Positions 1 to 4,471 of a DNA stretch of 6,025 bases are shown here, in pieces. The notes below the pieces were generated by a model, which made no database searches, was not told where the DNA came from, and worked only from the letters and a program-made list of their open reading frames with translations. Every line of letters begins with the position of its first letter. Position 1 is the stretch's first letter. The translations under genes and the position numbers were made by a program. The stretch comes from Gammaproteobacteria bacterium (lineage in GTDB: Bacteria > Pseudomonadota > Gammaproteobacteria > Halothiobacillales > Halothiobacillaceae), in NCBI GenBank assembly GCA_029335925.2, contig JARJMX020000124.1, positions 1-6,025 of the forward strand, written 5' to 3'.

Positions 1-241
1 GTACCAGCCACTCCCGCGCAAGCATGGCCGGCGTCAGCAGAGCCTCCGGCTCCACCACCAGTCCCGCCGCAGCCAGCCGCTCCAGCAGTGCAGCACGCGC
101 GGTGCGGGTGGTATTGGTCAGCAGCAAGAACGGCAGGCTGGCCGCACGCAACCGCTCCAGTGCCTCCGCTGCCCCCGGCAGGGGTACCTCCCCATCCAGC
201 AGTACCCCGCCGATGTCGAGCAACACCGCCTGTACCCGCAT
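1..241 (-). CDS. HAD superfamily subfamily IIA hydrolase (NagD/LHPP-like), N-terminal part only
   Basis: Reading the minus strand from ATG at 239-241 gives 80 residues before the window edge, so the C-terminal two thirds are missing. Seen: a motif I region LLDIGGVLLDG (nucleophile Asp9) and a motif II region LLLTNTTR (Thr42), followed by a helix-rich segment ending LLTPAMLAREWLV. This is the layout of HAD-IIA phosphatases (NagD, LHPP and the related uncharacterised clade), which dephosphorylate small phosphorylated substrates in the cytosol. The acid/base Asp usual at position +2 of DxD is Gly11 here. LHPP-type members have Ser at this place, so that clade fits better than NagD. An AGGGGG stretch at 246-251 lies just upstream of the ATG as a plausible ribosome site. 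The gene is divergent from the AhpD-like gene, with a 96-nt gap. Family call is fairly sure; substrate is unknown. Confidence 0.82.
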   Translation of the reverse strand, partial: MRVQAVLLDIGGVLLDGEVPLPGAAEALERLRAASLPFLLLTNTTRTARAALLERLAAAGLVVEPEALLTPAMLAREWLV

Positions 242-325
242 CCGTCCCCCTTAAAACCTTTTTGAAGTTTGACCGAGCCGGCCACTTCCCTTGGGCCGCG
301 CCTCATCATAGCGTTCCGTTTTTTT

Positions 326-331
326 AGGGAG
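326..331 (+). promoter_or_regulatory. Ribosome binding site of the AhpD-like gene
   Basis: AGGGAG lies 6 nt before ATG 338 and selects that start over the longer in-frame start at 269, whose extra residues (MTEPATSLGPRLIIAFRF) resemble no part of the family. A T7 run (319-325) directly precedes it. In the rest of the 96-nt divergent gap I see no convincing promoter pair for either gene. Confidence 0.6.
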
Positions 332-337
332 AAACGC

Positions 338-652
338 ATGTACGACATGAAGCACCTGCGCCGCCTGGCGCAACTCGACCACCTTGCCCCCGAGTCCTTC
401 GCTGCCTTCAAGGTGCCGGACGACGTCGCCTTCAAGGACGGCGCCATCCCGCGCAAGTACAAGGAGCTGATGGCCATCGTCGCCGCCCAGCTCACCCAAT
501 GTCCCTACTGCCTTAAGGTGCACGCCCGCCTGGCGCGCCGCCACGGCGCCACCGAGGAGGAGATCGGCGAGGCCGTGATGGTGGCCGTGGCCATGGCCGC
601 CGGCGCGGCGATCACGCACGGCGCACACGTCCTCAGCGAGCCCAAGTCTTGA
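338..652 (+). CDS. Carboxymuconolactone decarboxylase family protein, AhpD-like (104 aa)
   Basis: A single-domain, all-helical CMD/AhpD-fold protein, usually a homo-oligomer in the cytosol. Members carry a redox-active CxxC-xxx-H motif and act as alkylhydroperoxidases or thiol-disulfide proteins; small ones like this are mostly uncharacterised. Seen: MYDMKHLRRL start, KYKELMAIVAAQLTQ helix, CPYCLKVH at residues 55-62 (Cys55, Cys58, His62), then GATEEEIGEAVMVAVAMAAGAAITHG. Length and order match short CMD proteins throughout, so the gene is intact. The start is ATG 338, preceded by AGGGAG. It stands alone: 74 nt separate it from the next start, and the upstream gene is divergent. A peroxidase or thiol-redox role is inferred from the motif only. 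True carboxymuconolactone decarboxylase activity is unlikely because no aromatic-catabolism genes are nearby. Confidence 0.9.
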   Translation: MYDMKHLRRLAQLDHLAPESFAAFKVPDDVAFKDGAIPRKYKELMAIVAAQLTQCPYCLKVHARLARRHGATEEEIGEAVMVAVAMAAGAAITHGAHVLSEPKS

Positions 653-696
653 GAAGCGATCGCGAGGATCAAGCCCGTGTGCTATGTAAGGGATAA

Positions 697-712
697 GCCC
701 TCTGTTCAGGGC
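697..712 (+). promoter_or_regulatory. Small inverted repeat before the diguanylate cyclase ribosome site
   Basis: GCCCT (697-701) and AGGGC (708-712) form a 5-bp stem with a 6-nt loop. It ends 5 nt before a GGAG ribosome site (718-721) that serves ATG 727. It could be a leader hairpin affecting translation, but a stem this short can occur by chance in GC-rich DNA. No U-tract follows, so it is not an intrinsic terminator of the upstream gene. Confidence 0.2.
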
Positions 713-726
713 AGCATGGAGAGTGC

Positions 727-2373
727 ATGACCGTGCCCCCACCCTGAGGCCCGGGATGATGACTCCCGCTTCGCCATCCTGTTCAACCACCTGACGGATG
801 CGGTGTTCATCCACGACTTTGAGGGCAACTTCCTTGAGGGGCTGGAGAGCCTGACCCACGAGCTGGACCAGCATATCCTGCGGGGCGAGTCCTGGGATGA
901 GCTGATGCAGTTCCTGTGCCGGCGGATCGTGCATATCCTGCCGCTCCCGCTCGCCTGGGTGGGCAAGCGGCATGTTGCCGAAGAGAGGCTGGTCGCGGTC
1001 GCCGCGGCGAGCTCGGCGGAGCCCTGCCTGGTCAAACTGCTGCAGATCAATCATGTCGACAGCCTGCCCAAGGTGACGCTCGAACCAACCCTTGCAGCCC
1101 TGCGCAGCGGCCGTCCTCAATCCGCCAGCGCCGACGACCCTGGCTGGAAACGCTGGGCATCCGTCGTGGAGGGCTTCCGCATCCGTGCGGGTTTCGCCAT
1201 TCCCCTCATCGTGCGCGGCAAGGTCGAGGGGGTATGCAGCCTCTATGCCGAGCGCCCCGACCAGTTCAACAATCCGCTGATCCGGACTCGGCTCGAATGC
1301 CTCAGCGACCACCTCAGCCTGACCCTCGAGAGGGCCTTGGACCAGCATCGCATGCGCCTCTTGATGATGCCCTGGTGGCCGCCGGCAATCCCACCTTCAT
1401 CACCGACCGGGAAGGAACGATCGTCTGGGCCAACCAGTCCTTCCTCAACCTGACCGGCTACAACATGGGCGAGGTGCTCGGCCACAATCCCCGCCTGCTG
1501 CAATCGGGCCGCCAGCCGGTGGAGTATTACCAGCAACAGTGGGAAACCATCTCCACAGGAGGGGCCTGGAGCTGCGAGACCATCAACCGGCGCAAGGACG
1601 GCGAACTGTACGTGGTGCAGCAGACCATCACGCCGATCCGCGACCCGCAGGGCAACATCTCGCACTACATCTCCATCCATGAGGACATCACCGCCAAGAA
1701 GATCAACCAGGAGCGCATCGCCCATCTCGCCCATCACGACGTGCTGACCGGGCTGCCCACCCGCCGCCTGCTGATGGAGCGCCTGACGCGAGCCATCGCC
1801 ATGGCGCGGCGCAACGGCCAGGGGGTGACCCTGCTGTTCCTCGACCTCGACGGTTTCAAGCCGATCAACGACGACTTCGGCCACCTGGCCGGCGACCGCC
1901 TGCTGCAGGAGGTGGCCCAGCGCCTGCAGGGCCTGTGCCGCGAATCCGACACCGTGGCCCGCCTGGGCGGGGATGAGTTCGTCATCCTCCTGCCCGGCTC
2001 ACATACGGGCATGGAGGCCGGGGCCGTGGCCGTGGCCCGCAAGGTGATTCAGGCCATGGGGCAGCCCTTCCCGCTCGATGGGCAGAGCGTGACCATCGGC
2101 ACCAGCATTGGCGTCGCTCTTTGGCCCGAGCACGCGCAAGGGCCGGAGGAGTTGATCGCGGCCGCGGATCGCGCGATGTACGCCGCCAAGAAGGCGGGTC
2201 GCGGGGTCTTCCGCCTTGCCTGCGCGCGGGACCATGCACCGCCCCGCTCCGAACCGGACAATTCGAGCGCCTCTCCCACAAAGCGGGTCCTGGGCCTGGA
2301 TGCCCAGGAGGTGCGAGAACAGGAGGTGCATGAAGAGATGCCGTCCCACCAACCACCCGGTGCTGGTCTATAG
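727..2373 (+). CDS. Diguanylate cyclase with PAS-like N-terminus, GAF, PAS and GGDEF domains; frame interrupted twice
   Basis: This makes c-di-GMP from two GTP, under control of its sensor domains. Start ATG 727 has GGAG at 718-721, but the frame hits TGA at 745. Dropping one C from the C5 run at 736-740 joins it to the next frame, open 731-1453: a PAS-like beginning (RFAILFNHLTDAVFIHDFEG), then a GAF domain (about 847-1350). At about 1363 homology moves back to the first frame (LDDALVAAGNPTFITDREG), as if one G were lost from TTGGATGAT. There follow PAS/PAC (1363-1700) and a full GGDEF domain (about 1720-2215): HHDVLTGL, DLDGFKPIND, an intact GGDEF at 1966-1980 and an RESD inhibitory-site motif at 1939-1950. 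About 50 low-complexity residues end it. Repaired, it is about 548 aa. No transmembrane segment is seen, so it is probably cytosolic. If the indels are real, only fragments are made. Confidence 0.85.
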
Positions 2374-2374
2374 T
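2369..2374 (+). promoter_or_regulatory. Possible -10 element for the dodecin operon
   Basis: TATAGT matches the sigma70 -10 consensus at five of six bases. It overlaps the stop codon of the diguanylate cyclase and sits 6 nt before the palindrome at 2381-2397. The -35 position at 17-nt spacing (CCACCA) is poor, so this promoter would need an activator or may not exist. Confidence 0.25.
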
Positions 2375-2380
2375 CGATGG

Positions 2381-2397
2381 CAGGTCAGCGTGACCTG
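2381..2397. promoter_or_regulatory. Perfect palindrome CAGGTCA-GCG-TGACCTG, candidate operator
   Basis: Seven-base arms match exactly around a 3-nt centre, in the 48-nt gap between the diguanylate cyclase and dodecin. It lies 11 nt before the GGAGG ribosome site of dodecin. With the TATAGT hexamer as -10, it would cover the transcription start, a typical repressor position. It could instead fold as a hairpin in the dodecin leader. There is no U-tract, so termination is unlikely. I do not recognise the regulator. Confidence 0.4.
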
Positions 2398-2408
2398 TTC
2401 GCACCACC

Positions 2409-2413
2409 GGAGG
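2409..2413 (+). promoter_or_regulatory. Ribosome binding site of dodecin
   Basis: GGAGG lies 8 nt before ATG 2422 and only 2 nt before the in-frame ATG 2416. This spacing picks 2422 (protein begins MSNVVKVIEV), as does the usual start of the family. The still longer reading from ATG 2377 would encode the palindrome and the ribosome site and is rejected. Confidence 0.65.
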
Positions 2414-2421
2414 AAATGGCC

Positions 2422-2625
2422 ATGAGCAATGTCGTCAAAGTCATCGAGGTCCTGTCCGAATCCGAGAAGAGCTGGGAGGACGCCGCCCAGCAGGCCGTCA
2501 ACCGCGCCGCCAAGACCCTGCACGGGATCAAGTCGATCTATATCGAGAACTTCGAGGCCAAGATCGAGGACAACCGCATCGTCAAGTACCGCATCAACGC
2601 CAAGATCTCCTTCCTGCTGGAGTAA
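2422..2625 (+). CDS. Dodecin family protein (67 aa)
   Basis: Dodecins form hollow dodecamers in the cytosol that store or buffer flavins, and in some members also bind coenzyme A or calcium. Seen: VVKVIEVLSESEKSWEDAAQQAV start (first strand and helix), the NRAAKTL helix end, then two strands ending INAKISFLLE. The length is that of the family and the protein is complete. In a mental alignment to halophile dodecins, the Trp that stacks on the isoalloxazine ring falls on Ser in HGIKSIYIENF, so classic stacked-flavin binding is doubtful. It resembles the Trp-less branch that includes mycobacterial-type calcium dodecin. It is the first gene of an apparent operon: the PRTase start follows 3 nt after its stop, and its last codons supply that gene's ribosome site. 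Family is sure; ligand is uncertain. Confidence 0.92.
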   Translation: MSNVVKVIEVLSESEKSWEDAAQQAVNRAAKTLHGIKSIYIENFEAKIEDNRIVKYRINAKISFLLE

Positions 2626-2628
2626 GGC

Positions 2629-3282
2629 ATGATGTTCCGGGACCGCGAGGATGCGGCCCGCCAGCTGGCCGGCCGCCTCAAGTCATGGAAGGGCCGGCAC
2701 CCCTTAGTGCTGGCCATCCCGCGCGGTGCGGTGCCGATGGGGGCGATCATCGCCGAGGCGCTGGAGGGCGATCTGGACGTGGTGCTGGTGCACAAGCTCG
2801 GCGCCCCCAGCAACCCGGAGTTCGCCATCGGCGCGGTGGACGAGTCTGGCCATATCCACGTCGCGGATCACGCGGCGATGACCGGGGCGAGCCAGGAGGA
2901 CATCGAGGCCGAGGCCCGCGCCCAGCTCGCCACCCTGCGCAAGCGGCGCGCCCAATACACCCCAGTACGTCCCCCGCTCGACCCGGCGGGTCGCGTAGTG
3001 ATCGTGGTGGATGACGGGGTGGCCACCGGCGCCACCGTCATGGCCGCGCTCCAGGCCATTCGTGTGAAGAAGCCGGAGAAGCTGATCCTCGCCATCGGGG
3101 TCGCGCCGCCGGATACCCTGAACCGGCTCCGTCCCCTGGTCGACGAGCTGGTCTGCCTGCACAGCCCGGCGGAATTCTGGGCGGTAGGCCAGTTCTTCGC
3201 CGACTTCCGCCAAGTGGAGGACGAGGAGGCGGTGGACATCCTGCGCCGGTTCGGAGAGCGCAGCGCCACATCCACGGCATGA
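2629..3282 (+). CDS. Phosphoribosyltransferase family protein (217 aa)
   Basis: A type I PRTase-fold protein of the uncharacterised group that begins with the pattern F-R-D-R and a PRG loop. Seen: FRDREDAARQLA at 3-14; AIPRGAVPMG at 29-38; the segment HKLGAPSNPEFAIGAV at 55-70; the PRPP-binding motif VVIVVDDGVATGATV at 123-137 (Asp128, Asp129); and a late conserved stretch FWAVGQFFADFRQVEDEE at 183-200. All hallmarks are in one frame, so it is intact. Start ATG 2629 has GGAG at 2619-2622 inside the end of dodecin; ATG 2632 is an equally good in-frame alternative. Its stop overlaps the next start as ATGA. It is predicted to be cytosolic. The base or acceptor is unknown; the group is often found fused to or beside alpha/beta hydrolases, but none is here. 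Confidence 0.9.
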   Translation: MMFRDREDAARQLAGRLKSWKGRHPLVLAIPRGAVPMGAIIAEALEGDLDVVLVHKLGAPSNPEFAIGAVDESGHIHVADHAAMTGASQEDIEAEARAQLATLRKRRAQYTPVRPPLDPAGRVVIVVDDGVATGATVMAALQAIRVKKPEKLILAIGVAPPDTLNRLRPLVDELVCLHSPAEFWAVGQFFADFRQVEDEEAVDILRRFGERSATSTA

Positions 3283-3770
3283 GCCCGATCCTTGACCTCA
3301 AGCTGCTGCTGGTGCTGATGGCTACCCATGGCCCCTCCATCCTTGCCGGATGGCTATTCGGGAAGGCACTCAGCCACCCGCTGGATCGCGGGCGGAACTT
3401 TCTCGATGGCCGCCCGCTGTTCGGCTTGCGCAAAACCTGGCGCGGCCTCATCGCCGCCCTGCTCGGCGCCGCCGCCATGACCCCCGCGCTGGGACTGGGC
3501 GCGATCACCGGGATGTTGCTCGCCTTTTTCTCGATGCTGGGCGACCTTGGCAGCAGTTTCGCGTCAAGCGGCGTCTCGCCCTCGCCCCCAGCAGCCGCGC
3601 CCCCCCTGCTGAACCAGCTACCGGAGGCCCTCCTGCCCCTGCTGTTGCTCAAACCTGCCCTCGGGCTCGGCTGGCTCGACATCGCCCTGACCGCCGGACT
3701 GTTCGTCCTGGCGGACATCGCCCTCTCCCGCCTGCTCTACCGCCTGCATATCCGCAACCGGCCGTACTGA
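3279..3770 (+). CDS. CDP-archaeol synthase-like membrane protein (PF01864/DUF46, bacterial branch), 163 aa, with a local out-of-frame stretch
   Basis: The family is related to CDP-diglyceride synthases and archaeal CarS, membrane enzymes that use CTP to activate a lipid. The bacterial branch has no proven reaction. Seen: an N-terminal hydrophobic segment (about 8-28), the signature LDRGRNFLDGRPLFGLRKTWRG at 35-56, hydrophobic helices at about 57-97 with MLGD at 86-89, LNQLPEALLPLLLL, a last hydrophobic helix and the typical end LHIRNRPY. Between GSSF (ends 3560) and LLNQ (from about 3607) the reading is ASSGVSPSPPAAAPP. The overlapping frame over the same bases reads VKRRLALAPSSRAP, which is what the family has. 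An indel at 3561-3562 plus an extra C in the C7 run at 3600-3606 explains this. The start overlaps the PRTase stop (ATGA), so translation is probably coupled. It converges with the phosphoesterase remnant, 1 nt away. Confidence 0.82.
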   Translation: MSPILDLKLLLVLMATHGPSILAGWLFGKALSHPLDRGRNFLDGRPLFGLRKTWRGLIAALLGAAAMTPALGLGAITGMLLAFFSMLGDLGSSFASSGVSPSPPAAAPPLLNQLPEALLPLLLLKPALGLGWLDIALTAGLFVLADIALSRLLYRLHIRNRPY

Positions 3771-3771
3771 G

Positions 3772-4032
3772 TCACGCCCTCAGGCCCGAACGCAGGACAT
3801 GCAGGGTCATCTCCGCCGGGCAGTTGAGCCGCACGTCCAACACCGACACCCCGGTCCCGCGTGAGGTGTAACCCTGCATGCCCGCATGGCTCCAGGCCCC
3901 CTTGCACAGTCGGCGCGGCGCGTGGGCATTGCACAGGATCGGCACGCCGCCGGCAGGGTGATCTGCCCGCCGTGGGTGTGGCCGCACAGCATGGGGCAGG
4001 AGTGGATCGTCCGGGAGATCCTCGGCCAAGTC
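3772..4032 (-). pseudogene. C-terminal remnant of a calcineurin-like metallophosphoesterase
   Basis: Only the last 85 or so residues of a roughly 250-300 aa family are present. The N-terminal metal-binding motifs (DxH, GD, GNH) are absent, because the cytochrome c stop codon (4033-4035) directly abuts the remnant. Seen: DLAEDLPDDPLLP in one frame, then MLCGHTHGGQITLP in another (GHTHGGQ at 3963-3983, with metal-binding His residues), then back to the first frame with GGVPILCNAHAPRRLCKGAWSH, a G-YTSRGTGV stretch and a final VLDVRLNCPAEMTLHVL strand before TGA at 3772-3774. An extra C in the C4 run opposite 3993-3996 and a lost G near 3950-3951 account for the two shifts. This resembles the YkuE-type phosphoesterases. 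It has no good start or ribosome site of its own. It is probably dead, left by a deletion or rearrangement ending near 4030. Confidence 0.75.
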
Positions 4033-4335
4033 TTACTTGTACTTGTAATAGGTATGGTTGAGGTAGTCCGACACCGCCTGCACCTCCTCCTCGAACCAGG
4101 GGATGTCGAAGTAGGTGACGCAGGACTGGACCATGGTGGTCAGGCTTTCCTTGGTCGGGTACTTCTTGCCGGCCCGGCTGGTGTAGAACTCGGCGTTGTG
4201 CGGCGCCTTGTGGCAGCCAGCGCACATCTCAGCGTGCAGCTTCTGGCCCCGGGTGATATCCGCCAGGACCGGCTCCGCGAACAGGGCGGAGGCGGCGAAG
4301 GCCGCCGGGAGCATGGAAATCAAGGCATGGCGCAT
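4033..4335 (-). CDS. Secreted monoheme cytochrome c, class I-like (100 aa)
   Basis: Probable periplasmic electron carrier. Seen: a signal peptide MRHALISMLPAAFAASALFAEPVLA, likely cut after Ala25; DITRGQKLH; one heme-attachment site CAGCH at 38-42 (His42 proximal ligand); an FYT motif at 50-52; a conserved-looking VQSC (Cys72), WFEEEV at 80-85 and a C-terminal VSDYLNHTYYKYK. This matches a short family in beta- and gammaproteobacteria ending YLN-x-x-YY. The only Met residues in the mature chain are Met37, beside the heme motif, and Met68, so a normal distal Met is not obvious. The start is ATG 4335, with GGAGG at 4343-4347; the upstream in-frame ATG 4353 would place that ribosome site inside the coding sequence. 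It follows ygiQ on the same strand after 136 nt, with the phosphoesterase remnant immediately after its stop. Redox partner is unknown. Confidence 0.9.
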   Translation of the reverse strand: MRHALISMLPAAFAASALFAEPVLADITRGQKLHAEMCAGCHKAPHNAEFYTSRAGKKYPTKESLTTMVQSCVTYFDIPWFEEEVQAVSDYLNHTYYKYK

Positions 4336-4471
4336 GTCAAATCCTCCGGACAAAGGTCTTACCCTTTGATCCTAGCCCGTCCGCCCCCTCCCTGCCCCAT
4401 CAAAAAAGCTGATGACATCTCGAAAACATGGGTTACCCGCATCGGCCCGAGGCGAGCCTCCTCCATCGCCT
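4336..4471 (-). other. Gap between the YgiQ-family gene and the cytochrome c gene
   Basis: This holds the GGAGG ribosome site of the cytochrome (4343-4347) and two small inverted repeats: GAGGC-GA-GCCTC (4449-4460) and CATCA/TGATG (4398-4402 with 4410-4414) with an A/T-rich loop. Neither is followed by a U-tract, so I do not call a terminator. A TAGGAT hexamer about 30 nt before the cytochrome start could be a -10, but no matching -35 is visible at normal spacing. Confidence 0.3.

Noticed and set aside
655..662. Palindromic octamer GCGATCGC, as in cyanobacterial HIP1
   Set aside because: Single copy in the gap after the AhpD-like gene; the genes do not suggest a cyanobacterium, so chance in GC-rich DNA is the simplest view.
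727..747. Seven-codon ORF (MTVPPP then TGA) as an attenuator-like leader peptide
   Set aside because: Removing one C from the run gives a smooth PAS-like N-terminus in phase with the GAF domain, so a frameshifted gene start is more likely.
251..1348. Long minus-strand ORF of 365 codons opposite the AhpD-like gene and GAF region
   Set aside because: It spans two recognisable plus-strand genes, has no family signature and is His/Gly/Ala/Arg-rich, as expected for a GC-rich antisense shadow.
1355..1370. Programmed -1 ribosomal frameshift in the diguanylate cyclase
   Set aside because: CTCTTGATGATG has no slippery heptamer and no evident downstream structure, and the earlier +1 break would remain unexplained.
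1243..1884. Minus-strand ORF of 213 codons opposite the PAS/GGDEF region
   Set aside because: Val/Asp/Gly-rich antisense shadow of well-conserved PAS and GGDEF coding sequence; no motif.
4398..4414. Intrinsic terminator after the YgiQ-family gene
   Set aside because: The stem is only 5 bp, and the T-run (minus strand) lies in the loop instead of after the stem.
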